Part shown: positions 1 through 6,099 of the stretch, piece after piece
Position numbering within the stretch: position 1 is the stretch's first letter
Layout: each line of letters opens with the position of its first letter
Source of the DNA: a virus
DNA: 21,474 nt
IMG/VR virus record: IMGVR_UViG_3300030110_002513
Location: 1-21,474 of that record
Reading direction: 5' to 3' (one strand)
Program-made: the position numbers and the translations under genes
The notes under the pieces: model-generated
The model's input: only the letters and a program-made list of their open reading frames with translations
Told to the model about the DNA's origin: nothing
Database searches by the model: none

Positions 1-98
1 TTGATTTAAATAAAAATCATCTTAGGTTTTCCAACTATGAACTTCATTATAGAGAAGAGGTGTACACCAAACAAGAAGAAGATGCTAAAGATAAGTAA
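1..98 (+). CDS. 3' end of an unidentified upstream gene (partial)
   Basis: The reading frame beginning at base 3 is open from the window edge to a TAA at 96-98, giving about 31 C-terminal residues that are charged and hydrophilic (Tyr, Glu and Lys rich, ending Asp-Ala-Lys-Asp-Lys). The other two forward frames contain stops within the first nine bases. This makes it the likely tail of a gene that started outside the window. It would overlap the next gene (ATG at 82) by 17 bases, much as the next two genes overlap by 14 bases. No function can be read from so short a piece. The alternative is that bases 1-81 are non-coding and the next gene starts at ATG 37. Confidence 0.55.
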   Translation, partial: DLNKNHLRFSNYELHYREEVYTKQEEDAKDK

Positions 99-885
99 TA
101 TCCTACTGAAAGATAAATCCGATTTAGTAGGTGTTGAGAAATTCATTCCCAACGCCTACATTCTCGGTGCTATGGAAAAACCAAACATACCATTTGAAGA
201 TATCAAAGTTATCTCTACTAAGTTTAGCAAAGTTGGTAAAACAACTTTAGAAAGATTTCCTAATTTAGAATGGGTAATTTATCGTGGACATGGAACTGAT
301 GGTATAAATTTAAAACTATGTAGTCAATATAATGTTGGTGTTGTAACTACCAATCCAAACATTGAAGGTTGTGCACATTGGATAAATGATAAGTTAGACC
401 CGAATGGTCACACTCTGATATTCGGTAGAGGTTCTATCTCAAACAGATTACAAGAACTTATAGTTACAACATATGTTGCAATCGATAGTAAAACTAAGAT
501 TGACAATATATCCAATGAATATAAAAACATAGTTTCATGTGTACCACTAAATAATTCTACAGAACAAATGTTTAATTATGAATTGTTTAAAAATACAAAT
601 GATGTAAACTTTGTTTCTATCAGTAGATCAAAATGTCATAACAATAAAGATTTACTTAAACTTATTAACGATGGTAATATTAAAGAAGCTCACATAGACA
701 CATTAGATACAGAACTTAGAGATGAACTATTATCAACTAATAAAGTTTTTTACTACAAACATATGTCTTGGGATTTCTTAGGTCATACAAACGACCATCA
801 AAAATTAAAAGAAATAGTAGATAGTTGTTTAGAAGATAATGTTAATAATCCTATACTAAAAAGAAAAAAGAATGCTTGGTTTTAA
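82..885 (+). CDS. Shortened D-2-hydroxyacid dehydrogenase homologue
   Basis: This 267-aa protein follows the order of signatures of the NAD-dependent D-2-hydroxyacid dehydrogenase family (phosphoglycerate dehydrogenase-like). There is a substrate-domain segment (residues 61-95, [16 protein letters not shown], like the family's 'vGvDnIDl' region). A degenerate nucleotide-binding loop follows at 114-120 (FGRGSIS, third Gly replaced by Ser), then [15 protein letters not shown] (151-165), which matches the family's 'vPLTpeT..li' stretch. VSISRSKC has the expected Arg at 182, and the HMSW segment has the expected His at 227. The family usually runs 310-330 aa. Here the linker between the substrate and NAD domains (about residues 95-110) is missing roughly 30 residues, so activity is uncertain. 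An in-frame ATG lies at 37, but residues added by it do not resemble the family and would lie inside the upstream gene, so 82 is preferred. It overlaps the PLP-enzyme gene by 14 bases, suggesting a shared pathway. The substrate is unknown. Confidence 0.72.
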   Translation: MLKISNILLKDKSDLVGVEKFIPNAYILGAMEKPNIPFEDIKVISTKFSKVGKTTLERFPNLEWVIYRGHGTDGINLKLCSQYNVGVVTTNPNIEGCAHWINDKLDPNGHTLIFGRGSISNRLQELIVTTYVAIDSKTKIDNISNEYKNIVSCVPLNNSTEQMFNYELFKNTNDVNFVSISRSKCHNNKDLLKLINDGNIKEAHIDTLDTELRDELLSTNKVFYYKHMSWDFLGHTNDHQKLKEIVDSCLEDNVNNPILKRKKNAWF

Positions 886-1702
886 TTTCGATACACCTTT
901 AGAAAAACACAGATGTGGTGAACAAGACGTTTGGGTAAAACGTGATGATTTATTGAATGGTGATTTAGACTTACCGCCTTGGGCTAAGATGGAAGGTATC
1001 AAAAGAATATTAGAAAGTGGTTACATGGATAAGTCACGACCAATACTACACCTTTCCGTTAGGGTTAGTTATAGTGGATGGGCACTGGCTTACATTGGTA
1101 GAGAATTGGGATATGATATTAAGATAGCTTATCCTAATAGTAAAAACTATCCACAAGAAGCTTTAGAGAAAATAAAAAGTTTTGGAGCTGAGTTAGTACC
1201 AGTAAAACCTAACTTACTAGATATTGTTACATCATACACTAAACGAGTGGCTGAAGAAAATAATTACCAAATGATGCCATATGCATTTAATCATCCTATC
1301 TACATAAATTACTTTAGTGATAGAATGAAAGAAGTTATTAAAGAAAAAGATTTTGATAACTTAGTTATAAATGCTGGTAGTGGAGTAACTGGTTCAGGTT
1401 TACTAAAAGGTTTTATGGACTATGATAACTTTATACCACAAAAAAATTCTTACTTAATTACTACAGCTGGAGAAAAATCTATTACTAGAATGTTGAAGAA
1501 GTGGGATGTTTACCATCACAGTAATATTCATATTCATGAAGCAGAACATGATTTCTTTGATAATATGGAATGGTTAGAAACACCATTTCCGTGTAACGGC
1601 AATTGGGATAAAAAAGCTTGGTATTGGTTAGAAAGAAATAACCTAAAAGGTAAGACACTTTTTTGGAATTTAGGTGGAAAAGTGCTTGACTTTTGTATAT
1701 AA
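872..1702 (+). CDS. Fold-type II PLP-dependent enzyme homologue (ACC deaminase / D-cysteine desulfhydrase-like)
   Basis: The 276-aa protein has the landmarks of the tryptophan-synthase-beta (fold type II) PLP superfamily. TPLEKH and VWVKRDDL occur near the N-terminus (8-26). [13 protein letters not shown] (35-47) aligns with the 'GGNKxRKLE' region and puts the Schiff-base Lys at K39. [16 protein letters not shown] (65-80) matches the 'SSGNxGxALAxxAxxLG' substrate loop. The glycine-rich [12 protein letters not shown] (166-177) matches the PLP phosphate-binding loop. A Gly-Gly stands near the C-terminus (NLGGKVL). Usual length is 310-340 aa, so it is compact, and the loops are non-canonical (Asn of the substrate loop is missing). 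The reaction cannot be named: amino-acid beta-elimination/replacement or deamination are family options. It overlaps the hydroxyacid dehydrogenase homologue, so a two-step conversion of an amino acid or a base-modification precursor is an inference only. The start lacks a strong SD (A/G-rich aaaagaaaaaag). Confidence 0.72.
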   Translation: MLGFNFDTPLEKHRCGEQDVWVKRDDLLNGDLDLPPWAKMEGIKRILESGYMDKSRPILHLSVRVSYSGWALAYIGRELGYDIKIAYPNSKNYPQEALEKIKSFGAELVPVKPNLLDIVTSYTKRVAEENNYQMMPYAFNHPIYINYFSDRMKEVIKEKDFDNLVINAGSGVTGSGLLKGFMDYDNFIPQKNSYLITTAGEKSITRMLKKWDVYHHSNIHIHEAEHDFFDNMEWLETPFPCNGNWDKKAWYWLERNNLKGKTLFWNLGGKVLDFCI

Positions 1703-1714
1703 GTTTTGTATATT
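1686..1714 (+). promoter_or_regulatory. Sigma-70-type promoter
   Basis: TTGACT (1686-1691), a 17-base spacer, then TATATT (1709-1714): five of six consensus bases in both hexamers with optimal spacing. It starts inside the last codons of the PLP-enzyme gene. It sits 41 bases before the ATG at 1756, so transcription would begin near 1721 and give a short leader with SD AGAGG. It probably drives the 1756-3767 group with host RNA polymerase before the phage late sigma factor is made. Confidence 0.7.
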
Positions 1715-1755
1715 AAGTAGGTTGAAAAGTACAAATAATTTAAAAGAGGTTACAT

Positions 1756-1980
1756 ATGTTAGTAACAATAATATATAATATAGATTTCAGAGATGAGGCT
1801 GGTAGTTTAAAAAACGATATACTTGAAGAGTGGTCTGATGCTAGTGTAAACATGATGGGTATCAGAGATGCTATAAACGGAGCTACATACCAAGTACAAT
1901 TAGATGGTGGTGTAGTCTACACAGGAACTACAGTTGGAGATAATAGTACAATAATTAATACAATTAAAGAGAGGTTATAA
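1756..1980 (+). CDS. Small protein of unknown function (74 aa)
   Basis: Not recognised. The 74-aa product opens with an Ile/Val-rich strand (LVTIIYNIDF), continues as an acidic helix-like segment (DEAGSLKNDILEEW), and ends in a Gly/Val/Thr-rich region (QLDGGVVYTGTTVG), consistent with a small soluble alpha/beta fold. The start is supported by aaagaGG seven bases upstream and by the promoter at 1686-1714. Its stop overlaps the start of the HD-domain gene as TAATG, so the two are translationally coupled. It is the first gene of the probable early/middle group. Confidence 0.75.
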   Translation: MLVTIIYNIDFRDEAGSLKNDILEEWSDASVNMMGIRDAINGATYQVQLDGGVVYTGTTVGDNSTIINTIKERL

Positions 1981-2753
1981 TGAAAGAGTTAACACCACAA
2001 CAAATAGAACAGAATTGGAATAAGTTAAGAAACATAATTCAAAACACATTCGAAGGAGAACGTCTAGACAATCTAAACAAGATGTATGATTACTTTGAAG
2101 ATAGAATGTGTATGGCACCTGCAAGCGGAAAGGAACATTTTCACTACGCTCATGTTGGTGGTTATGTAGAACACGTTTTACATATCATTGATTATTCTCA
2201 ACAGCTAAGAAGTGTTTGGGAAAAGAATGGAGCTACAATAAACTTTACAGATGAGGAATTAATCTTCGCTGCTATGCACCATGACTTAGGTAAGGTTGGT
2301 GACTTAGAACATGATTACTATGTTCCTAATGAATCCGAGTGGCATCGTAAGAATCAAGGGGCTATATACACCCATAACAAAGAGTTACAACATATGACAG
2401 TAACTGATAGGGCTATATTCTTATTAGGTCATTTTAAGATTCCTATGAGTGAATGTGAGTACATTGGACTTAGGTTAACAGATGGTATGTATGAAGAAGC
2501 AAATAAAGCTTACTATGTTGCATATCAACCTGAAAGACAACTAAGGTCTAACATTGCTTACATCTTACATCAGGCAGATATGATGGCAACTCACATTGAA
2601 TATGATGAATGGAAACGTGGTCAAGAACAAGAAGAAGTTCGTGTACAAAGTAACGTAGAAAATATAAAGAAAGCAGTTACATTGGAAGAAACTTCTGAAC
2701 AACTTACTGAAAAATCTAAAGATTTATTTAACGAATTATTTGGAGATGCATAA
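1980..2753 (+). CDS. HD-domain phosphohydrolase
   Basis: This 257-aa protein carries a readable HD-superfamily metal site. A first His lies in AHVGGYVEH (H58, with H65), the signature is MHHDLGKVG (H101-D102, K105), another His is in LLGHF (H151), and a late Asp sits in HQADMMATHIE (D200). This H...HD...D layout is that of metal-dependent phosphohydrolases, including nucleotidases, nucleotide-pyrophosphate hydrolases and YhaM-type 3'-5' exoribonuclease domains. No second catalytic domain is visible. The last 50 residues are charged and probably helical. Likely cytoplasmic, acting on nucleotides or RNA; the substrate cannot be told. TAATG overlaps at both ends couple it to its neighbours. Confidence 0.85.
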   Translation: MKELTPQQIEQNWNKLRNIIQNTFEGERLDNLNKMYDYFEDRMCMAPASGKEHFHYAHVGGYVEHVLHIIDYSQQLRSVWEKNGATINFTDEELIFAAMHHDLGKVGDLEHDYYVPNESEWHRKNQGAIYTHNKELQHMTVTDRAIFLLGHFKIPMSECEYIGLRLTDGMYEEANKAYYVAYQPERQLRSNIAYILHQADMMATHIEYDEWKRGQEQEEVRVQSNVENIKKAVTLEETSEQLTEKSKDLFNELFGDA

Positions 2754-3019
2754 TGATAATAGAAATAATACTTGGAATAGTATCACTTTTATTCGTAACT
2801 TCATGTTATGTAATATGGAACTTAACAAGAAAAACAGAGTTATTAGAAACATGGGTAGAAAACTTTACTCAAATAATAGAGTCTGTAAATAATGAGTTGA
2901 AGATTATAGACTCAACAGGACACTTTGAATCAGATGATGAGATAGGTGCAATATTTAAACAAATTAAAAATACAGTTAACCAATTAAACATATTAAGAGG
3001 AACAGATGTTAATGACTAA
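2753..3019 (+). CDS. Small single-pass membrane protein, unknown function
   Basis: An 88-aa protein with an N-terminal hydrophobic helix (about residues 2-24, IIEIILGIVSLLFVTSCYVIW). A polar, acidic, probably coiled helix follows (about 30-85; heptad-like Leu/Ile in WVENFTQIIESVNNELKII and IFKQIKNTVNQLNIL). The next positive residues (TRK) directly follow the membrane segment, which favours the soluble part staying in the cytoplasm. No catalytic motif. It starts within the HD gene's stop (TAATG) and its end overlaps the late-sigma gene by 14 bases, so it belongs to the same transcript. It could anchor a partner at the membrane; no function is assigned. Confidence 0.75.
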   Translation: MIIEIILGIVSLLFVTSCYVIWNLTRKTELLETWVENFTQIIESVNNELKIIDSTGHFESDDEIGAIFKQIKNTVNQLNILRGTDVND

Positions 3020-3767
3020 TAAATCGAACACACCCAAACCAAAACCAAAATTTAAAAAGAAACGAAAGAAGAAAAGTAAAATTTATTTTGGAACACCAGT
3101 ACAGAATGCTGTTATTAGATATAATAGTACTGATAATCCTGCTATCAAAAATAGAATTTATAAAGAACATATTCAGTTTGCATTTAATAAGTTAGCTGAA
3201 AATCTAATTCATACTTTTAAGTTTTATTATTTTGATTACCCTCTTGATGAAGTTAAACACGAGGTAGTAGCTTTCCTAGTCATGCAGATGCCAAAATATC
3301 AACCAGATAAAGGTAGAGCTTTTTCTTACTTTTCTGTAGTTGGTAAGAATTGGTTAATACTTCATAACAATAACAATTATAAAAAGATGAAGATACATGA
3401 CCAAATAAGTGTATTAGATTATAAAAGAAATATAACATCTGAACAATCTCTTACTGATAATGACACATTTCAAATGGAATTTGTTGACCAGATGTTAGAG
3501 TATTGGGATAACAATATTACAAATATCTTTCGTAGACAAAAAGATATCTTAGTTGCAGATTCTGTTTTAGAACTATTTCGTAGAAGAAAAAATATAGAGA
3601 ACTTTAATAAGAAAGCTCTTTACATTATGATTCGTGAGATGACTGGTTCTAACACTCAACATATTACTAGAGTTATAAACCAAATGAAAAATTTTTATTT
3701 TAATATGATGGAAGAGTTTCAAACAGATGGTAAAATAGATACAGCCAATACAGGTTCAATTTTTTAG
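3006..3767 (+). CDS. gp55-like late-transcription sigma factor
   Basis: The 253-aa protein resembles T4 gp55, the minimal sigma factor that directs host RNA polymerase to late promoters. After a very basic tail (residues 10-25, Lys/Arg/Pro) comes a sigma-region-2-like helical core (about 40-125: IQFAFNKLAENLIHTFKF, LDEVKHEVVAFLVMQMPKYQPDKGRAFSYFSVVGKNWLI). Its layout parallels gp55's 'LAEGLSKRFNF...NFDETKYKNPHAYITQ' stretch. T4 gp55 is 185 aa; this one is longer. The extra C-terminal part has a possible helix-turn-helix (about 205-235, LYIMIREMTGSNTQHITRVINQMKNF). The C-terminus is short and hydrophobic (GSIF); whether it contacts the sliding clamp as gp55's tail does is unknown. A second in-frame ATG at 3012 is an equally good start. 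It overlaps the preceding gene and is followed directly by a terminator. Confidence 0.72.
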   Translation: MLMTNKSNTPKPKPKFKKKRKKKSKIYFGTPVQNAVIRYNSTDNPAIKNRIYKEHIQFAFNKLAENLIHTFKFYYFDYPLDEVKHEVVAFLVMQMPKYQPDKGRAFSYFSVVGKNWLILHNNNNYKKMKIHDQISVLDYKRNITSEQSLTDNDTFQMEFVDQMLEYWDNNITNIFRRQKDILVADSVLELFRRRKNIENFNKKALYIMIREMTGSNTQHITRVINQMKNFYFNMMEEFQTDGKIDTANTGSIF

Positions 3768-3787
3768 GAGAACCTCCCACACAAAAC

Positions 3788-3818
3788 AAAAAAAGGGGAA
3801 CTTTCGTTCCCCTTTTTT
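3788..3818. terminator. Bidirectional intrinsic terminator
   Basis: GGGGAAC (3795-3801), TTTC loop, GTTCCCC (3806-3812): a perfect 7-bp GC-rich stem. It is flanked by seven A on the left and six T on the right, so it has a U-tract on either strand. It sits between the convergent late-sigma gene (ends 3767) and the minus-strand 73-aa gene (ends 3857) and should stop both. Confidence 0.92.
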
Positions 3819-3824
3819 CTTGCC

Positions 3825-3843
3825 TGATAGTGTAGGACTATCA
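3825..3843. other. Second inverted repeat beside the terminator
   Basis: TGATAGT (3825-3831), 5-base loop, ACTATCA (3837-3843): a perfect 7-bp stem with no adjacent T-run. For minus-strand transcripts it lies just after the stop codon and before the strong terminator, so it may be a 3'-end stabilising hairpin. Confidence 0.5.
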
Positions 3844-3856
3844 AACTATTCCGTAC

Positions 3857-4078
3857 CTACTTACGAAATAAACCCACCAACACCAATAAGGCGACAAGCC
3901 CAGCGAAACCCGACTCGCCGAACTTATTAATGATGGATGTGAGGTTACCAATAACATTGACACCGAAAATACCAGTTCCGAATATTACTTCAGAAACTGC
4001 ACCTACGGCAACAAAGGAAACCAATAAATGAACAATGTCATCTATATATCCCTTTACCATTGTTATTACTTCCTTCAT
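3857..4078 (-). CDS. Small two-helix membrane protein, unknown function
   Basis: A 73-aa minus-strand gene, the only one in the window against the prevailing direction. The product has two hydrophobic helices: about residues 17-43 (LLVSFVAVGAVSEVIFGTGIFGV, rich in Gly and Ala) and about 58-71 (FAGLVALLVLVGLF). They are joined by NLTSIINKFGESG, with a short basic end (RK). Start at 4078 is supported by GGGAG seven bases upstream on that strand; a second in-frame ATG seven codons in is less well placed. By hand count its GC is 88/222 (about 40%), well above the two neighbouring stretches sampled (25%). It has its own leader and is closed by the 3788-3818 terminator. A small membrane virion protein, holin-like protein or host-membrane effector are all possible; none can be chosen from sequence. 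Confidence 0.8.
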   Translation of the reverse strand: MKEVITMVKGYIDDIVHLLVSFVAVGAVSEVIFGTGIFGVNVIGNLTSIINKFGESGFAGLVALLVLVGLFRK

Positions 4079-4098
4079 GGTTATCTCCCGTTAGTTAG

Positions 4099-4122
4099 AA
4101 AAAAAGGGTTCAAAAAAACCCT
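4099..4122 (-). terminator. Hairpin plus U-tract in the leader of the minus-strand gene (possible attenuator)
   Basis: AGGGTT (4105-4110) and AACCCT (4117-4122) form a 6-bp stem with a 6-base loop. On the minus strand the stem is followed directly by a run of T (4104 down to 4099), then about 13 bases to the SD of the 73-aa gene. This is the layout of an intrinsic terminator or attenuator inside a 5' leader. It has no U-tract for + strand transcripts. Confidence 0.55.
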
Positions 4123-4164
4123 CGTATATAACTATAAATCCATTGAATAATATTTTTCAGTATA

Positions 4165-4172
4165 TATTTATA
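4165..4172 (-). promoter_or_regulatory. Candidate T4-type late promoter (TATAAATA) for the 73-aa gene
   Basis: On the minus strand these bases read TATAAATA, identical to the T4 late -10 consensus recognised by gp55. Transcription would start near 4158 and run through the leader hairpin to the ATG at 4078. A gp55-like gene is nearby. In such AT-rich DNA this octamer can occur by chance, so support is moderate. Confidence 0.35.
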
Positions 4173-4184
4173 TATTGTGTTTTT

Positions 4185-4214
4185 TTGATAACGATATATT
4201 TATTACTATATAAA
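4185..4214 (+). promoter_or_regulatory. Candidate promoter for the baseplate operon
   Basis: TTGATA (4185-4190) is followed by TATAAA at 4209-4214 (18-base spacer) or TATATA at 4207-4212 (16 bases), a fair sigma-70-like pair. The start point would be close to 4222, leaving a very short leader before the ATG at 4232. An alternative is the late-type element TATAAATC at 4133-4140, one mismatch from T4's TATAAATA. The whole 4123-4231 gap is extremely AT-rich, so precise assignment is unsafe. Confidence 0.35.
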
Positions 4215-4231
4215 AACATATAGGTTCAACT

Positions 4232-4627
4232 ATGAGTATAGATTATGAAATATTTGATGGTAAATCACTATCATCACTTTTCAAAGACATTTATGATAAC
4301 ACACAGTTTAATAGAAAACAACTTGACGTATTGACAAAAGAACTTGTTCAATTTATTAAAGATGGAGATACTGCAGTACAGATAGTACCAATGATAAAAG
4401 AGTATCTTGAAATTAATGTTAAAAACGATGACCAACTTGTTAAGATGGCTGGTATTGTTCAGAGACTTATTTCTGCAGAAGGTAAAGCTGGTTCTGAAGA
4501 TGAGTTTGGATTGTCTGAAGAAGAGAAAACACAATTGTTGTCTGGTATAGAAGATATGGTAGAAGATATACAAGTAGAGTCTGATAAGATACACAGTAAG
4601 ATAGAAAATGTAACCAAAGGTAATTAA
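4232..4627 (+). CDS. Acidic helical protein of unknown function, first gene of the baseplate operon
   Basis: A 131-aa, strongly acidic, probably all-helical protein. No motif is recognised: it reads as an N-terminal helix pair (SLSSLFKDIYDNTQFNRKQ, LDVLTKELVQFIKDGD), a middle helix (IVPMIKEYLEI), and a charged C-terminal helix (SEEEKTQLLSGIEDMVEDIQ). The start has ATAGG eight bases upstream. The next gene begins at the base after its TAA. Its position at the head of the gp5-gp25-gp6 group suggests a baseplate component or assembly factor; that is inference from context alone. Confidence 0.72.
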   Translation: MSIDYEIFDGKSLSSLFKDIYDNTQFNRKQLDVLTKELVQFIKDGDTAVQIVPMIKEYLEINVKNDDQLVKMAGIVQRLISAEGKAGSEDEFGLSEEEKTQLLSGIEDMVEDIQVESDKIHSKIENVTKGN

Positions 4628-5620
4628 ATGGCATATAGAGAAACTAATGACTTAGAAGTTCCAAGTGATATGAAATTAAGTCGTTTGTCAACACCATCTC
4701 AAATTAGTTCTTATATAAAAAAATTAATTAAAGCAACTCAGTACGATTATCGTGAATCAGAAGCATTGGAAGTAAGTGAAGTTTTGTTAAATGATCCTGA
4801 AAACAGAGATAGTATTAGAGGAACTTTTATTGTTAGTGGTGAAGATCCAGGTATCGTTAAATCATTAATACCTCACATCACTGCAGTTCCTGTAGTTGGT
4901 GAGCATGTTGTTTGTACAGAGTACAATGGTCAATATTATTATACAAGTATTATAAACAGAAAAAGTTCTATTAACGAAAATGCTATTTCTGGTGTGGCTA
5001 CTAATTTTGAAGACGATGTTAAATTTGGAAAATCTTTTGAAAGAAAAAAAGTAAGACCATTAGAAATAGGAGAAGGTTGTATTTTATTTGAAGGTAGATT
5101 TGGTCAATCAATTCATTTAGATGGGCATCAAAACAAATCATCTATAAAAATATCATCTCATGATGATGAAGAAAAAGATGGTGCTTTTAGAAAAGAAAAA
5201 ATTGATAATGATGATGCTTCAATATATTTATTATCTCGTGGTATGAGTGACAAGTTCGATGGTCAAGATGTTAAAGGAAAAAAAGTACTAATAAAATCTA
5301 ATGGTATATTTATAAGTGGAGATGATGTTAGATTGGGTAGTTCAGTTGATACAGAAATAGAACCTGTTGTACTTGGTAATAAATTAAAAGAATTATTAGA
5401 TGAAGTGTTTACTGGAACAATAACACAGAATAACACTACCATAGCTGCAAACACTGCTAAGTTAGCAACTTTAGCAGCAATACAACCACCAACACCACAA
5501 ACATTAGAAGAAATAAAATCTTTGACTGAACAAAATGTGGAGTTGGGAGAGATAAATTATAAATTACAAACAGCAATAACAACAGCTACATATTTAAGTA
5601 GCAAAGTAAAAACAGTATAG
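4628..5620 (+). CDS. gp5-like baseplate hub/spike protein, no lysozyme domain
   Basis: The 330-aa protein looks like the central hub/spike OB-fold protein of contractile tails. Residues about 60-125 form the beta-rich OB region (RGTFIVSGEDPG, PVVGEHVVCTEYNGQYYYTSIIN). Then comes the family-typical EGRFGQSIHLDG (about 155-166), aligning with the 'GR.G..I.fg' segment of T4 gp5-type proteins and followed by further strands (SIKISS, IYLLSRG, KVLIKSNGIFISGDDV). The last 80 residues are Thr/Ala-rich and then helical (LEEIKSLTEQNVELGEINYKL). T4 gp5 (575 aa) also has a lysozyme domain and a triple beta-helix; neither is visible here, so peptidoglycan hydrolysis would need another protein. It would sit at the tail tip and pierce the outer membrane. 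Followed by gp25- and gp6-like genes, as expected for a baseplate operon. Confidence 0.78.
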   Translation: MAYRETNDLEVPSDMKLSRLSTPSQISSYIKKLIKATQYDYRESEALEVSEVLLNDPENRDSIRGTFIVSGEDPGIVKSLIPHITAVPVVGEHVVCTEYNGQYYYTSIINRKSSINENAISGVATNFEDDVKFGKSFERKKVRPLEIGEGCILFEGRFGQSIHLDGHQNKSSIKISSHDDEEKDGAFRKEKIDNDDASIYLLSRGMSDKFDGQDVKGKKVLIKSNGIFISGDDVRLGSSVDTEIEPVVLGNKLKELLDEVFTGTITQNNTTIAANTAKLATLAAIQPPTPQTLEEIKSLTEQNVELGEINYKLQTAITTATYLSSKVKTV

Positions 5621-5628
5621 GAGTTATT

Positions 5629-6099
5629 ATGACTAAAAAAGACCTTGTAAAAGTAATACAAGAAGTAGTTAGAAGAGAAGTAAAAAAAGAAGTTAAGAAG
5701 ATATTTATAAAGGAACAAACAACTTCAAAAGATAGTGCACCAGTATTAGCTGACATCGTGGAACAAGAAATTTCACAACCTAAAAAAGAAATACAATACA
5801 CTAAAAATAAATCTTTAAATGACGTTTTAAATGAAACTGTTGGACTAAGTAAAAAACAAAGTGAGTTTGAAGAATATCCAACATTAGGTGGTGGGACTTT
5901 TGACAAGTCAAAAATGCAAGAATTAATGGGGTATGGTCAATCAGACGAGGTAAAACGTGACATGGCTGCAATTGATACTTTAAAGAAAGCTGGTAAATCT
6001 GTTGAGGATGTTCCAGAACACGTAACCAATGCATTAACAAAAGATTATAGTGCGTTAATGAAAGCATTGGATAAGAAGAAACAAGGAGGACTTGGATAA
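5629..6099 (+). CDS. Lys/Glu-rich helical protein of unknown function, probable baseplate-operon member
   Basis: A 156-aa protein with a highly charged N-terminal helix (residues 1-30, repeated EVVRREVKKEVKKIF-like pattern, suited to a coiled coil). A low-complexity middle and a C-terminal part with YPTLGGGTFDKSKMQELMGYG and a helical, Lys-rich end follow. No known domain. The start has GGAG upstream (taggagttattATG), and the stop overlaps the gp25-like start as TAATG. The position between hub and wedge genes suggests a structural or assembly role. The YPTLGGGTFD segment is distinctive and would be the best query for finding relatives. Confidence 0.75.
   Translation: MTKKDLVKVIQEVVRREVKKEVKKIFIKEQTTSKDSAPVLADIVEQEISQPKKEIQYTKNKSLNDVLNETVGLSKKQSEFEEYPTLGGGTFDKSKMQELMGYGQSDEVKRDMAAIDTLKKAGKSVEDVPEHVTNALTKDYSALMKALDKKKQGGLG

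Noticed and set aside
1656-1684. Inverted repeat CACTTTT...AAAAGTG at the end of the PLP-enzyme gene
   Set aside because: Stem is AT-rich with a 15-base loop and no following T-run; it overlaps coding sequence and the promoter, so it is a poor terminator.
3857-4078. Calling the 73-aa protein a holin
   Set aside because: Two hydrophobic helices alone are not specific; there is no adjacent endolysin or spanin, and the gene stands alone.
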